NCBI GenBank assembly: GCA_028817015.1 | Contig: JAPPQJ010000218.1 | Location: forward strand, 1-32,833 | Direction: 5' to 3' | DNA: 32,833 nt | DNA from: Gammaproteobacteria bacterium | Lineage (GTDB): Bacteria > Pseudomonadota > Gammaproteobacteria > Arenicellales > Poriferihabitantaceae | In this document: positions 19,708 through 30,055 of the stretch, in pieces | Layout: each line of letters begins with the position of its first letter | Numbering within the stretch: position 1 is the stretch's first letter | Translations under genes and position numbers: made by a program | The notes under the pieces: model-generated | The model's input: the letters and a program-made list of their open reading frames with translations, nothing else | Told to the model about the DNA's origin: nothing | Databases searched by the model: none

Positions 19708-20298
19708 TCACGCCAAGCCGAAGCCGTCTCGGGGTTTGGCAAACACCCGCTCCAGCATCGGGATGAAGTGAGACAGCGGCTTGGACGGGTATTCGGGGTC
19801 GAAGCAGTTCTGGTCGTAGTTTTCGCAGAAATGGACGCAGTCGTGATACCACGGATGGTCGCGATATCGCTCCCGGGCATGGCGGTCGCCGCCCAGGTGG
19901 TGGGCGTAGTAATACATCTGAAACAGGCCGTGGTGGGCGATGATCCAGTGGGTTCGCTCGGAAACATACGGCCGCAAAATGGCGGCCGCCAATTCGCTGT
20001 GGGACAAGGGTGCCAGGGCATCGCCGATGTCGTGCAACAGCGCCGCCGCCACCATCTCCCCGGTCTCGCCGGCCGCCTCGGCGCGGGTCGCCGATTGCAG
20101 CGAATGCTCAAGCCGGGAAACCCGGTATCCGGAAAAAGATGCGTCCAGTTGCCGCAAAGCCGCGACCAGACGGCCCGGCAAACCGGCGGTATACTCCCGC
20201 TCATGGCGGTGCAGGAACGCATACTCCTGCGCGGTGCCGTCGGCCATTCGGGTGAATCGCACCGTTTGCACGGGTTTGGCGCTCAGGGTCATCGGCAT
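19708..20298 (-). CDS. HD-domain protein, COG4341/PhnZ-like fold
   Basis: This 196-aa protein has the metal-binding HD set: RLEHSLQ (H65), ALLHDIGD (H89, D90) and the histidine-rich IIAHHGLFQMYYYAHHLG. This resembles the PhnZ/TmpB mixed-valence di-iron oxygenase group more than nucleotide phosphohydrolases. However, the PhnZ substrate residues Tyr and Glu upstream of H65 are replaced (by Phe54 and Tyr57 in my alignment), so phosphonate cleavage is not supported. The start codon directly follows the stop of the ArsC-family gene (TAA ATG), so the two are probably co-transcribed. The real substrate is unknown. Confidence 0.8.
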   Translation of the reverse strand: MPMTLSAKPVQTVRFTRMADGTAQEYAFLHRHEREYTAGLPGRLVAALRQLDASFSGYRVSRLEHSLQSATRAEAAGETGEMVAAALLHDIGDALAPLSHSELAAAILRPYVSERTHWIIAHHGLFQMYYYAHHLGGDRHARERYRDHPWYHDCVHFCENYDQNCFDPEYPSKPLSHFIPMLERVFAKPRDGFGLA

Positions 20299-20646
20299 TT
20301 ACAAAATCGACAGCACGTTGTGCGGCGGCCGGCCAAGCGCCGCCCGGCGGCCTTTGACGACAATGGGCCGCTCCAGCAACCGGGGGTTGGCGGCCACGAT
20401 GTCGATGAGCGCTTGTTCGGACAGCGCCCTGTCCTTGAGCCCGAGTTGGCGGTATAGATCCTCGCCGGTGCGCATCATGTCGCGCACCGAGCAGCCAAGC
20501 AGCGCGGTTAAATCCTTCAGCGTGTGCGCATCCGGCGGCGTCTCCAGGTAGCGCACGATCTCGGGTTCGACGCCGTTTTCTCTGATCAGCGCCAGCGTGG
20601 CCCGTGATTTTGAACACCTGGGGTTGTGGTAGATGGTGGTGGTCAT
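20299..20646 (-). CDS. arsC: ArsC-family reductase (glutaredoxin-type arsenate reductase-like)
   Basis: This 115-aa thioredoxin-fold protein has the family catalytic start IYHNPRCSKSRATLALI (Cys11), followed by VRYLETPPDAHTLKDL, LIDIVAANPRLLERPIVV and a C-terminal GRPPHNVLSIL. These match glutaredoxin-dependent arsenate reductases, including the YfgD-type paralogues. No arsenite pump or ArsR is nearby, so a general YfgD-like role is as likely as arsenic resistance. GGAGAAG precedes the ATG and a sigma70-like promoter lies just upstream. Confidence 0.85.
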   Translation of the reverse strand: MTTTIYHNPRCSKSRATLALIRENGVEPEIVRYLETPPDAHTLKDLTALLGCSVRDMMRTGEDLYRQLGLKDRALSEQALIDIVAANPRLLERPIVVKGRRAALGRPPHNVLSIL

Positions 20647-20666
20647 CGGTCTTCTCCGGCCGCGAA

Positions 20667-20696
20667 ATTATAATGGCGTCGGCGGCCGTTGCGCAA
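20667..20696 (-). promoter_or_regulatory. Putative sigma70 promoter for the ArsC-family gene
   Basis: On the minus strand, TTGCGC and a perfect TATAAT are separated by 18 bases. The -10 lies 21 bases before the ATG of the ArsC-family gene. Confidence 0.5.
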
Positions 20697-20707
20697 ATCC
20701 CGGTGCG

Positions 20708-21019
20708 TCAACTCCCGGGAGGAAGCGGGGTGTCGCATCGCCAGCAGATATCGAAGGTGGTCGGATTGCGCTCCAGGCAGGTGCCGCAGGTTTTGTCAAG
20801 CGCCGGCGGCGGGCGGCTTTCAAATTCACGGATCGCGCGCCGCGCCTTTTCCTCGTCGAAGTTGCGCTTCACCCACACCTCCGGGGGCGTAACCGGCAGG
20901 TCGCCGAGGCCGCCCTGGGCATTCTGGTTAAACAGCAGACTGGGGACGCCGGCCCGGGCCAGAAGATCGACCACCAACTGACCGTCGATCAGGGACTGCG
21001 CGGTATAAACCCGTTTCAT
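20708..21019 (-). CDS. DUF2007-type protein with C-terminal zinc ribbon
   Basis: This 103-aa protein begins MKRVYTAQSLIDGQLVVDLL, continues with GVPSLLFNQNAQGGLGDLPV and PEVWVKRNFDEEKARRAI, and fits the small 'putative signal transducing' DUF2007 family. The C terminus adds a CGTC...CWRC pair that looks like a zinc ribbon. The ATG overlaps the stop of the upstream PerM-like gene (ATGA), so the true start is 21019. A much longer frame reading back to 21877 is out of frame with perM and is not real. Function is not known. Confidence 0.75.
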   Translation of the reverse strand: MKRVYTAQSLIDGQLVVDLLARAGVPSLLFNQNAQGGLGDLPVTPPEVWVKRNFDEEKARRAIREFESRPPPALDKTCGTCLERNPTTFDICWRCDTPLPPGS

Positions 21020-22083
21020 TCGGTGGCCCGGTTCCGGCCCGAAGATTTCGGCCAGGCGACGATGACGGCCTGCACCAGCGTGGCCAGGGGGATGGCGAAA
21101 AACACCCCCCAAACCCCCCACAGCCCGCCAAAGAACAGCACCGCGACGATGATCGCCACCGGGTGGATGTTGACCACCCCGGAAAACAGAAGCGGCACCA
21201 GCAAATTGCCGTCCAACGCCTGGATGATCAGGTAGGCGGTCACCACATAGATAAAATCGCTGCTCCAGCCCCACTGAAACCAGGCGATCAGCGTGACCGG
21301 GATGGTGACCACCGCGGCCCCGACATAGGGGATCAGCACCGACAGGCCCACCAGTACCGCCAACAGCATGGAAAACTGCAGCCCGAAGTAGGCGAAACAA
21401 AGGAAGGTGGCCAACCACACGATCAGGATTTCCCAGAATTTGCCGCGGATGTAGTTGCCGATCTGCAAATCCACATCGCCCCACACCCGCATCGCCAGTT
21501 GACTGTCGCGCGGCAGCAGCTCGATGAACCAGTTGAGAATGCGCTCCTTGTCGCGCAGAAAAAAGAAAATCAGGATCGGCAGCAGGATCAGGTAGATCAG
21601 CAGCGTGATGATGCTGGCGGCGCCGGACAGCGAGGAGGCGACCACGGCCTGGCCGATCTCGGTCAACTGCGAGCGCATGCTGTCGATGAGATCCCTGACC
21701 TGGGCGGCCGAGAACAGCTCCGGGTATTTTTCCGGCAACGCGATTAGCGCCGCCTGCCCGCGCGACAGCATGGTCGGGATTTGCCGCACCATCTCGGTCA
21801 ATTGGCCATACAGCGTCGGCAGCAGGCCGAACACCACCAGCACCACGAACAGCATGAAGGCGACAAACACGATCCACACCGCGACCGGCCGCGGCACCTT
21901 GAGGCGGGTCAGTTTGCGCGTCAACCCCTCGAGCAGATAGGCGATGACGATCCCCGCCAGCACCGGCGCCAGCATGCTGCCGGCATACACGATGACCAGG
22001 AACGAGCCGACCAGAACCGCGGCCAGGTAAACCACCTGGGGGTCGGCGAGGTGCTGTTTGAACCAGTTGGTAATTCGCTCCAT
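21016..22083 (-). CDS. AI-2E/PerM family transporter
   Basis: This 355-aa inner-membrane protein of the PerM/AI-2 exporter-like superfamily has about seven to eight hydrophobic segments. The motifs include APVLAGIVIAYLLEGLTRKL, IFFFLRDKERILNWFIELLP, GNYIRGKFWEILIVW and GLSVLIPYVGAAVVTIPVTL, all typical. The substrate is not predictable. It starts 32 bases after the OsmC-like gene stop, so it is probably part of one minus-strand transcript reaching the DUF2007 gene. Confidence 0.9.
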   Translation of the reverse strand: MERITNWFKQHLADPQVVYLAAVLVGSFLVIVYAGSMLAPVLAGIVIAYLLEGLTRKLTRLKVPRPVAVWIVFVAFMLFVVLVVFGLLPTLYGQLTEMVRQIPTMLSRGQAALIALPEKYPELFSAAQVRDLIDSMRSQLTEIGQAVVASSLSGAASIITLLIYLILLPILIFFFLRDKERILNWFIELLPRDSQLAMRVWGDVDLQIGNYIRGKFWEILIVWLATFLCFAYFGLQFSMLLAVLVGLSVLIPYVGAAVVTIPVTLIAWFQWGWSSDFIYVVTAYLIIQALDGNLLVPLLFSGVVNIHPVAIIVAVLFFGGLWGVWGVFFAIPLATLVQAVIVAWPKSSGRNRATE

Positions 22084-22115
22084 GAGGAATTTATAGCAGG
22101 TCGAGGCGCGCGCGG

Positions 22116-22565
22116 CTATGCCTGGGTCCCGTCCGCGGGGGCGCTTTCGGCGATTTCAAAATCGTGGGTGATGGCCGCGGTTTTCTCCAGCATGCGCGTG
22201 ACCGAGCAATATTTTTCCATTGACAGCGACACCGCGCGCGCCACCTTGTTGCGGTCCAGGCGCTCCCCACGCAGGCGGAAGCGTATATGGATGCGAGTGA
22301 ACACCGCGGGCACCGCGTCGGCGCGCTCGGCTTCAATGCCGATTTCGCAGGCGCTGACTCGCTGGCGGCTCTTGTGCAGGATCGACAACACGTCGATGCC
22401 GCTGCAGCCGCCGAGCCCCATCAGCACCATTTCCATCGGCCGCGGCCCGGTGTTGTCGCCGCCACCGCCGCCCGCCTCGGGGGCGGCCGACATCACCACG
22501 CGCCGCCCGTTGTCCCCCACCGCCTCGAAATTCATCCCCCCGACATGCGCCAGTGTCACCCGCAC
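22116..22565 (-). CDS. OsmC-family peroxide/thiol protein (YhfA-like)
   Basis: This protein of about 149 aa has the OsmC fold, with the two redox cysteines in MGLGGCSGIDVLSIL and MEKYCSVTRML, as in organic hydroperoxide-reducing or YhfA-type members. A GTG at 22565 is chosen because GGAGGG lies seven bases upstream. A GTG two codons earlier (22571) sits too close to that site. The 5' end overlaps the 3' end of the YqaJ-like gene. Confidence 0.88.
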   Translation of the reverse strand: MRVTLAHVGGMNFEAVGDNGRRVVMSAAPEAGGGGGDNTGPRPMEMVLMGLGGCSGIDVLSILHKSRQRVSACEIGIEAERADAVPAVFTRIHIRFRLRGERLDRNKVARAVSLSMEKYCSVTRMLEKTAAITHDFEIAESAPADGTQA

Positions 22566-23200
22566 GGCCACCCCCTCCGGCGCGCCGCCAGCAGGTCATC
22601 GACAAAAGCCGTGACCGCGCTGCGCAGTTTGCCGATATACGCTTCATCTCGAAACGCCCGGATCAAGCGGGACTCATAATCGGGATGGTAACTGAAGAAA
22701 TCACACCAACGCCGCCCGGTAATCCACAACTGCCCCTGCACTTGCGGAACATGCGGCGGCGGCAGCCGCAGCGAGCGCAAATAATCGCGGTGCGTGTGCT
22801 CCATCGGGCACTTGATTTCCAGCAATCCCTCCGTCCCCACCAGGCCGTCCGGGCTGGCGGCGACCAGCCGCTTGCGGTTGAGGTATACCAGGCCGGTTTC
22901 GGTTACCGCCGCGCCGGTGCGCGCTTCATATGCCGAGCGCGCTTCGGGTTCCAACTCAATGCCGCGCACCATCCATGGGCTGGATTGGGACTCCCGCCCC
23001 CTGCCGTTGTGGTATTCGCATACCAGTTCGTGCAGATACTGCGGCGCGGAATCGGAGCGCCGCCCCGATGCGGTCAAAATGCGCTTGAAATGGGATGCGG
23101 TGGGAATACCGCGCCGGGCCTCGAACCAGGCCGCCGAGCCTTGCACAACATCCAGTTGCACCGGCTGGTCGCGGATTTTCCGCTCCCGGGTCGACAACAT
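22556..23200 (-). CDS. YqaJ/lambda-exonuclease family nuclease
   Basis: This 214-aa PD-(D/E)XK nuclease belongs to the YqaJ viral recombinase group, relatives of lambda Exo that resect DNA ends. The site is RGIELEPEA followed by ASPD118GLV and LLE128IK130CP, matching the D-E-K arrangement of lambda exonuclease. A later HVPQVQGQLWITGRRWCDFF is the usual YqaJ helix. No annealing partner (RecT, Erf or Beta-like) and no other phage gene is near, so it seems to be a chromosomal or captured copy. The ATG at 23200 follows GGGGG. The 3' end overlaps osmC. Confidence 0.88.
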   Translation of the reverse strand: MLSTRERKIRDQPVQLDVVQGSAAWFEARRGIPTASHFKRILTASGRRSDSAPQYLHELVCEYHNGRGRESQSSPWMVRGIELEPEARSAYEARTGAAVTETGLVYLNRKRLVAASPDGLVGTEGLLEIKCPMEHTHRDYLRSLRLPPPHVPQVQGQLWITGRRWCDFFSYHPDYESRLIRAFRDEAYIGKLRSAVTAFVDDLLAARRRGWPCG

Positions 23201-23327
23201 TCAGCCCCCGGGCGAGTTCATGCGGGGTGGCCGGTCAGGGTCATCCGCGCCACCCCCTTCTACGCCGTGGAAAAAGCGCGGCCATCGGCCACGGCTAACC
23301 CGCCGGCGTTGCGCTGTATCCGGGCTT

Positions 23328-24118
23328 TCATTCGTCGAACAGCGCCTTCAACGCATCCCCCGGGCACGGCGCGCGCATCAGCGCTTCGCCGACCAGGAAG
23401 GCGTGCACGCCATGCCGCCGCATCCGGGCGACATCGCCGCGGTCGTGGATGCCGCTTTCGGTCACCGCGATGCGGTCTTCGGGAATCGAGTCGAGCAACT
23501 CAAGCGTGGTTTCGAGGCGCGTTTCAAAAGTTCGCAGATCGCGGTTGTTGATGCCGACCAGTCGGCACGGCAGGGCCAGCGCGCGCTCCAGGTCGGCGGC
23601 GTCGTGAACCTCGACCAGCACATCCAGTTGCAGCGTGCCGGCCAGTTCCGCCAACTCGCCAAGCGCCGGGTCGCTGAGCGCGGCGGCGATCAGTAACACC
23701 GCATCGGCGCCCATCGCGCGCGCCTCGAACACCTGATATGCGTCGATGAGGAAATCCTTGCGGATGACCGGCAAATCGCAGGCGGCGCGGGCTTCCACCA
23801 AGTCGCGGTCGCAGCCGTGGAAATACGCCGCGTCGGTGAGCACCGACAAACAGGTGGCGCCGTGCTCGGCGTAGTCGCGGGCAATCCGCGCCGCGTCGAA
23901 GTCGGCGCGGATAACGCCTTGGCTCGGGGACGCCTTCTTAATCTCGGCGATGACCGCCGCGCGCCCGCGGCCGAGGTCGCGCTCAATGGCGGCGGTGAAG
24001 CCGCGCGGCGCGCCCAGGCGCTCGATGGCGGCGCGCAACCGCTCAAGCGGCCGGGCGGCCGCACAGCGCGCCACTTGTTCGGCCTTGGCGGCGAGAATGC
24101 GGGAGAGGATGCCGGAGT

Positions 24119-24122
<4 letters not shown>
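23328..24122 (-). CDS. trpC: Indole-3-glycerol phosphate synthase
   Basis: This 264-aa TIM-barrel enzyme forms indole-3-glycerol phosphate in tryptophan synthesis. Diagnostic parts are [64 protein letters not shown] and [12 protein letters not shown]. The start is GTG at 24122, overlapping the trpG stop (GTGA). It is a single-domain TrpC, not fused to TrpF. trpD, which normally sits between trpG and trpC, is missing. Confidence 0.96.
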
Positions 24123-24697
<575 letters not shown>

Positions 24698-24699
24698 GG

Positions 24700-26220
24700 T
24701 TACGCCTCCTGTGCGCCGGGGGTTCGGTCCAGGGGCCGGTGCAGGCCGCCCCGGGCCATGGCCGCCGCCCGCAACACCGCCCGGCCCTTGTTCAAGGTCT
24801 CCTCCCACTCGCTGGCCGGGTCGGAGTCGGCGACGATGCCGCAGCCGGCCTGGATGTGAACGGTGCGCCCCTGGATGAGCGCGGTGCGGATGGCGATGGC
24901 GGTGTCCATGTTGCCGTTCCAGCCGATATACCCGACCGCGCCGGAATAGATGCCGCGCTTGTCCGGCTCCAGTTCTTCGATGATCTCCATGGCCCGCACC
25001 TTGGGCGCGCCGGACAGCGTGCCGGCCGGGAAGGTCGCCTTGAGGACGTCGATGGCGTCCAGCCCGTCCTCGAGTTGCCCGCTGACATTGGAGACGATGT
25101 GGATCACATGCGAATACTTCTCGATGGTCATCTTGTCGGTGACCCTGACCGTGCCGATGCGCGCCACCCGGCCGACATCGTTGCGCCCGAGGTCAACCAG
25201 CATCAGATGCTCGGCCAACTCCTTGGGGTCGGACAGCAATTCCGCCGCCAACGCCTCATCCTGGCGCTCGTTTTCGCCGCGCCGGCGGGTGCCGGCGATG
25301 GGGCGCACGGTCACTTCGCCGTCTTCGAGGCGCACCAGGATTTCCGGGGACGCGCCGGCGATGTGGAAGTCGCCGAAGTCCAGGTAATACATGTAGGGAG
25401 ACGGGTTCAGGGTGCGCAGCGCGCGGTATAAATCCAGCGGCGCGGCCTCAAACGGCAGCGACATGCGCTGGGAAATGGCCACCTGGAAGACGTCGCCCTG
25501 GTAGATGTATTCGCGGCACCGCTCCACCGCCGCCTCGAATTCGGCGCGCGGGAACGACGAGGTGAAGTCCGGTTCATCGTTCGCCGCAACCGGCGGCGGG
25601 CGCTCGGGCAGGCCGCGGCCCAGGTCGGCGAGCAGTTGCTCCAGCCGCGCGGCGCCGCGGGCCCAGGCGTCGGGGGTGTCGGGGCTGGCGTGGACGATCA
25701 CATACAGGCGCCCGGACAGGTTGTCGAACACCACCACCTCGTCGGACACCATGAGTACAATGTCCGGCGCATCGACCGGGGCCGGCACCGCGTTGGCGCC
25801 CAGGTGGGGCTCGATGTAGCGCACCGTGTCGTAGCCAAAAAACCCCACCAGCCCGCCGCTGAATCTCGGCATGCCGGGGATTTGCGGCACGCGGTGCTGT
25901 GCTTGAAAGCGGCGGACCTCGTCCAGCGGGTCGGCGCAGTCGGCGGCGCGAGTCACCCGCTCGCCGTGCCCGCCGTGGTCGATCACCCGCAGGTGGCGTG
26001 CGCGCACCTCGAGGCGTTGCCGGCAGGGCAGTCCGATCATCGAATATCGGCCCCACTTCTCGCCGCCGTGCACCGATTCAAGCAGATAACTATACGGCTT
26101 GGAGGCCAGTTTCAGGTAGGTGCTGAGCGGCGTCTCCAAGTCAGCCAGCACTTCGCGCACCAGCGGAATGCGGTTGTAGCCGCCGGCGGCGTAGCGGTTA
26201 AATTGGTCCTGGCTCAGCAT
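24700..26220 (-). CDS. trpE: Anthranilate synthase component I
   Basis: This 506-aa enzyme converts chorismate to anthranilate. The N-terminal feedback site element [18 protein letters not shown] is present. The catalytic domain shows [68 protein letters not shown] and [17 protein letters not shown]. The stop is immediately before trpG, with the trpG ribosome-binding site inside the last codons. No leader peptide with tandem Trp codons is seen upstream. Confidence 0.97.
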   Translation of the reverse strand: MLSQDQFNRYAAGGYNRIPLVREVLADLETPLSTYLKLASKPYSYLLESVHGGEKWGRYSMIGLPCRQRLEVRARHLRVIDHGGHGERVTRAADCADPLDEVRRFQAQHRVPQIPGMPRFSGGLVGFFGYDTVRYIEPHLGANAVPAPVDAPDIVLMVSDEVVVFDNLSGRLYVIVHASPDTPDAWARGAARLEQLLADLGRGLPERPPPVAANDEPDFTSSFPRAEFEAAVERCREYIYQGDVFQVAISQRMSLPFEAAPLDLYRALRTLNPSPYMYYLDFGDFHIAGASPEILVRLEDGEVTVRPIAGTRRRGENERQDEALAAELLSDPKELAEHLMLVDLGRNDVGRVARIGTVRVTDKMTIEKYSHVIHIVSNVSGQLEDGLDAIDVLKATFPAGTLSGAPKVRAMEIIEELEPDKRGIYSGAVGYIGWNGNMDTAIAIRTALIQGRTVHIQAGCGIVADSDPASEWEETLNKGRAVLRAAAMARGGLHRPLDRTPGAQEA

Positions 26221-26488
26221 GGCAAATCATCGCAGTGAAAAACAACGGGCGGGCGGGGCGTCACCGTCTTCGCGGTTCGGATTCTCGTGGTGAGTGGTCG
26301 CGTGGGGCGACTATACCATCCCCCGCACCCCGTTAAGGCTTTTTACGGCCCGTTAAGCGGCCCTGCCGCATGAATGAAAGGGGGTTTCCACGACCAACAC
26401 CCGGCAAGATTTTGCGTTTTGCGGGACGGGCCGGCGAAATCACCGTAAGCCAGGCCGTTGGCGGGCATACTCCCGGCTGTCGTGCGCC
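26221..26488 (-). promoter_or_regulatory. trpE upstream region
   Basis: In gammaproteobacteria gph often sits here between rpe and trpE, but no protein is encoded. On the minus strand TATAGT (about 26311-26316) could be a -10, though no good -35 is at the right distance. The motif CGTTAAG occurs twice (about 26331 and 26351). No attenuator-like hairpin with a T-run is evident. Confidence 0.3.
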
Positions 26489-27220
26489 TTATCCGGGCGG
26501 CGCGGCCCGGTTTCGCGGTGGCTTTATTTCGCCGGCGACCGCCGCCAGTTGGGCGCGCAGCCCGGCAATTACACTGTCATAGCCGTTTGCGTCCCCGTCA
26601 TTCTCGGCGCCAAAAATGGCGCTGCCGGCGACGAACGTGTCGGCCCCGGCGCGGGCGGTTGCGGCGATGTTGTCCAGGTTGACGCCGCCGTCGATTTCCA
26701 GGCGGATGGCGCGGCCGCTGCGCTCGATGATCCGGCGCGCGGCGGTTAGTTTGCCGAGAGTCGACTCGATAAACCGTTGTCCGCCGAAGCCGGGGTTGAC
26801 CGACATCAGTAGCACCATATCCACCTGGTCGATCACCTGTTCGAGCACGTCGAGCGGCGTGGCCGGGTTGAACACCAGGCCGGGTTTGCAGCCGCCCTGG
26901 CGGATCAGGTTAAGTGAGCGGCCGATGTGCTCGGATGCTTCGGGGTGGAAGGTGATGTAACTGGCGCCGGCGGCGGCGAAGTCGGGGATGATGCGGTCCA
27001 CCGGCCGCACCATCAGGTGTACATCGATGGGGGCGGTCACGCCGTACCTGCGAAGCGCTTCGCAACCCAGCGGCCCAATGGTCAGGTTGGGCACATAGTG
27101 GTTGTCCATCACATCGAAGTGAATCATGTCCGCACCGGAGGCCAGGACTCGCTGAACCTCCTCCCCCAGCCGTGCCAGGTCGGCGGACAGGATTGACGGT
27201 GCGATCAGGTATTCGGCCAC
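26489..27220 (-). CDS. rpe: Ribulose-phosphate 3-epimerase
   Basis: This protein of about 243 aa is a metal-dependent TIM-barrel enzyme that interconverts ribulose-5-phosphate and xylulose-5-phosphate. The motifs [63 protein letters not shown] and VAGSAIFG are all intact. The GTG at 27220 gives the family N terminus ([14 protein letters not shown]). An ATG at 27298 would add 26 residues of unfamiliar sequence and is the alternative; neither has a strong ribosome-binding site. The C terminus carries about 20 extra residues. It lies downstream of the DegQ-like gene on the same strand. Confidence 0.95.
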   Translation of the reverse strand: MAEYLIAPSILSADLARLGEEVQRVLASGADMIHFDVMDNHYVPNLTIGPLGCEALRRYGVTAPIDVHLMVRPVDRIIPDFAAAGASYITFHPEASEHIGRSLNLIRQGGCKPGLVFNPATPLDVLEQVIDQVDMVLLMSVNPGFGGQRFIESTLGKLTAARRIIERSGRAIRLEIDGGVNLDNIAATARAGADTFVAGSAIFGAENDGDANGYDSVIAGLRAQLAAVAGEIKPPRNRAAPPG

Positions 27221-27314
27221 TGCAAAATCGGGCGTTGGCTCGCAAACTTCATAGCCTAACCGGTTGAGCGCCAAATTGCAGCGGTTTGGCGGTGTCATGC
27301 GGGGCGGGTTCGCG

Positions 27315-28721
27315 TTACTGGATGACCACAAACCGCATCTGCCGGTTGCGAAGCAGTTTGATCAGCAACGCCGTGTCGGCGCGCCGCACCACCGTTTCCA
27401 TTTCTTCCAGGCTTTCAACCCGCCGCCGGTTGACGCTGATCACGATGTCTTTTTCCTGCAACCCGGAGCGCGCCGCCGGGCTGCCGGCCTCAATTTCAAC
27501 CACCTCGACGCCGCCGCCGTACTCGGGCCGGGGCTCGGCGGCGCGGAAGCGGGCGCCGGCCAGGCGCCGGGCCAGGCCGCGGTCATCCGCGGCGAAGCCG
27601 CCGGTGTCCTTGATCCGCGCGTTGACGCTTTGCAGTTCGCCGTCGCGGTAGAAGCGCACCTGCACAGCGGCGCCGGCGCGCAGCAGGCCGACCGCGTTGC
27701 GCAGATCGGCGCTGTCGTCAACGGTGGTGTCGTTCAGGCCGACGATGACATCGCCTTCCTGGATTCCGGCGTCGAAGGCCCCCGAGTCGGGAATCACCCG
27801 GGACACCACCGCGCCCTTTTTGCCGCTTAAGCCGAAGGCGTCCGCCAGCGACGGGGTTAAATCCTGCATGGCCACCCCCAGCAGGCCGCGGCGGATGTCG
27901 CCGTGTTCGATCATCTGCGCCATCAGCGCTTTCACCATGTCGATGGGGATGGCAAAACCGATGCCGACGCTGCCGCCGCCGCGGTGGAAAATAGCGGTGT
28001 TGATGCCGATCAACCGGCCGCGCAGGTCAACCAGCGCGCCGCCGGAATTGCCCGGATTGATGGAGGCGTCGGTCTGGATGAAGTCTTCGTAGTCCTCGAT
28101 TCCCAGCCCGCTGCGGCCCAGTGCGCTGATGATCCCTGATGTGACGGTCTGGCTGAGGCCGAAGGGGTTGCCGATGGCGACCACGAAGTCGCCGACCCGC
28201 AACCGGCCGGAATCGCCGAGCGGGATGGCGGTGAGTTGGTCGCTTTCGATTTGAATCACGGCGATGTCGCTGTTGGCGTCCGAGCCCACCAGGACGGCTT
28301 CCAGGGAGCGCCCGTCGCCGGTGGTGACGCTGATTTCATCGGCCTTGTCGATGAGGTGGTGGTTGGTGACCACATAGCCCTTGGCGGCATCGACGATGAC
28401 CCCGGAGCCCAGGCTGCTGGAGCGGCGGCGCTGCGGCAGGCCGAAATAGCGGCGGAAAAACGGGTCGCGGAACATCGGGTTTTCGCGCGGCGGCAGGCGC
28501 GTGGTGGTCGAAAGGTTGACCACCGCCCCCTGAATAGTTTCCAGCATCGGCGCCAGACTGGGCAGGGACTGGCCGTCCACCGCCGCCGGCAGCGCGGCCG
28601 CGGCCGCGGGCGCCGCCATCCCCATGGCGGCGGCGCTCAACCAGGCCGCCAGCAACCGGGGGCGGCGCGCTTTGCGGGCGGCTTGAGCGGCGGGAATGGA
28701 GGGTTTACTTGTCGTGCGCAT
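27315..28721 (-). CDS. Periplasmic serine protease, DegQ/MucD (Do) type
   Basis: This 468-aa HtrA-family protease degrades or refolds misfolded envelope proteins. A long signal peptide (basic ARKARRPR, hydrophobic [21 protein letters not shown]) precedes the trypsin-like domain. Its triad is H122 (VVTNHHLID), D152 (NSDIAVIQI) and S226 (NPGNSGGAL). Two PDZ domains follow at about 275-365 and 395-465. ATG at 28721 is chosen because it opens the signal peptide; the in-frame extension upstream is unlike any signal sequence. It is divergent from the exporter gene across an 86-base gap. Confidence 0.95.
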   Translation of the reverse strand: MRTTSKPSIPAAQAARKARRPRLLAAWLSAAAMGMAAPAAAAALPAAVDGQSLPSLAPMLETIQGAVVNLSTTTRLPPRENPMFRDPFFRRYFGLPQRRRSSSLGSGVIVDAAKGYVVTNHHLIDKADEISVTTGDGRSLEAVLVGSDANSDIAVIQIESDQLTAIPLGDSGRLRVGDFVVAIGNPFGLSQTVTSGIISALGRSGLGIEDYEDFIQTDASINPGNSGGALVDLRGRLIGINTAIFHRGGGSVGIGFAIPIDMVKALMAQMIEHGDIRRGLLGVAMQDLTPSLADAFGLSGKKGAVVSRVIPDSGAFDAGIQEGDVIVGLNDTTVDDSADLRNAVGLLRAGAAVQVRFYRDGELQSVNARIKDTGGFAADDRGLARRLAGARFRAAEPRPEYGGGVEVVEIEAGSPAARSGLQEKDIVISVNRRRVESLEEMETVVRRADTALLIKLLRNRQMRFVVIQ

Positions 28722-28807
28722 GTGCAGTCGGGGTGTAGTAAAGTAAGGCGGGTCGGGCGGCCGGGCCGGAAGTCCCCGGCCCATCGCCCGTGCGATAATA
28801 GACCAAA

Positions 28808-30055
28808 ATGCTGAGAAAAAGTGCCATGTCCAAAAACACGGTGATGCTGTATTCGGGGCTCGGCCACGCCTATTTCCACATGCTGACGGCGTTTTATTTC
28901 GTCATCGTGCTGTCGCTGGAGACCGAGTGGCGGCTGCCCTACCACCAACTCATCGACCTGTGGACCATCGGCGCGCTGTTGATTGGCGTGTTTGCGGTCG
29001 TGGCCGGCTGGCTCGGCGACCGGTGGAGCGCCAACGGCATGCTGGTGGTGTTTTTTCTCGGCATGGGGTTAAGTTCCATCGCCGCCGGTTTCGCCGCCGG
29101 GCCGTTTGCGTTGCTGCTGGCGCTGTCGGGCCTCGGCCTGTTCGCGTCCATTTACCACCCGGTCGGCATCCCGCTGGTGATTCGCAGCAGCGGCGCGGGG
29201 CGCGGCAAGGCGTTAGCGCTGAACGGCGCTTTCGGCAGCCTCGGCGCCGCGATGGCCGGCGCGGTCACCGGCTTTTTGGCCGACCGCGGCGGCAGTTTCC
29301 TCGCCTTCGTACTGCCCGGCGCGGTGGTCGCGCTGACCGGTGTGGCCATGTTGATAGGCCTCGCGCGGGCGCGGGTGGCCGGCGCGCGTCGGGAGGCCGG
29401 TGACGGCGGCGCGCGCGACGCTGGCAACCCCGGCGATGGCGGCCGCGCCAACTACCGCCTGCCGTTCTTCGTCCTCATGTTCTGCCTGACCGCCGCCGGC
29501 CTCATCTATCACGCCACGCAGACGGTGCTGCCGAAGGCGTTCTCGGTGCGCTTGGGGCCGGCGTTGGGGACCGACTTGAAGACGGTCGGCTGGTATGTGA
29601 TGTGGGTGTATATCGTCGGCGGCCTGTTCCTGTTTGTCGGCGGCGCATTGGCCGACAGATACGACTTGAAGCGCGTTTATCTGGCGCAGTTTGCGCTGCA
29701 CGCGCTGTTGCTGGCGGTGGCGGCGCAGGCCGGCGGCGCGGCGCTGGTGGCGGTGATGTGCGCGGCCGCGGCCGTGGGCGCGGGGGTGCTGCCGGCCGAG
29801 AGCATGTTAGTCGCGCGGTATACGCCGAACCGCCACTACGGCCTGGTGTTCGGCTTGAAGTTCCTGCTGTTCTTCGGCACCGGTCCGGTCGGCGTGATGT
29901 TGGTATCCACGGTCAACCGCCACACCGGCCAGTTCGTCTGGGTGTTTTTGTCGCTGGCGCTCATCGCCGCGGTCATTTGCGCCGCCGCGCTGCTGCTGCC
30001 GCGCCAGCCGCCGGCACCGGCGTCCGTCCGGCCGGCCGCGGAGGTGGTGGTGTAA
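28808..30055 (+). CDS. MFS transporter, fosmidomycin-resistance (Fsr)-like
   Basis: This 415-aa major facilitator has about 12 membrane segments split by a hydrophilic Gly/Ala/Arg-rich loop (about residues 190-215). GHAYFHMLTAFYFVIVLSLE at the N terminus and GLFASIYHPVGIPLV in the fourth helix region are typical of Fsr-like carriers. The substrate cannot be inferred. Start may be 28808 or the ATG at 28826 (MSKNTV). The stop TAA shares its last base with the ATG of the next gene (TAATG), so both are probably co-translated. Confidence 0.88.
   Translation: MLRKSAMSKNTVMLYSGLGHAYFHMLTAFYFVIVLSLETEWRLPYHQLIDLWTIGALLIGVFAVVAGWLGDRWSANGMLVVFFLGMGLSSIAAGFAAGPFALLLALSGLGLFASIYHPVGIPLVIRSSGAGRGKALALNGAFGSLGAAMAGAVTGFLADRGGSFLAFVLPGAVVALTGVAMLIGLARARVAGARREAGDGGARDAGNPGDGGRANYRLPFFVLMFCLTAAGLIYHATQTVLPKAFSVRLGPALGTDLKTVGWYVMWVYIVGGLFLFVGGALADRYDLKRVYLAQFALHALLLAVAAQAGGAALVAVMCAAAAVGAGVLPAESMLVARYTPNRHYGLVFGLKFLLFFGTGPVGVMLVSTVNRHTGQFVWVFLSLALIAAVICAAALLLPRQPPAPASVRPAAEVVV

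Noticed and set aside
20708-21877. 389-aa protein covering the DUF2007 gene and part of perM
   Set aside because: The upstream part is an out-of-frame reading of the PerM-like gene; only the last 103 codons are coding.
26221-26488. trp attenuator upstream of trpE
   Set aside because: No short frame with tandem Trp codons and no hairpin followed by a T-run was found on the minus strand.
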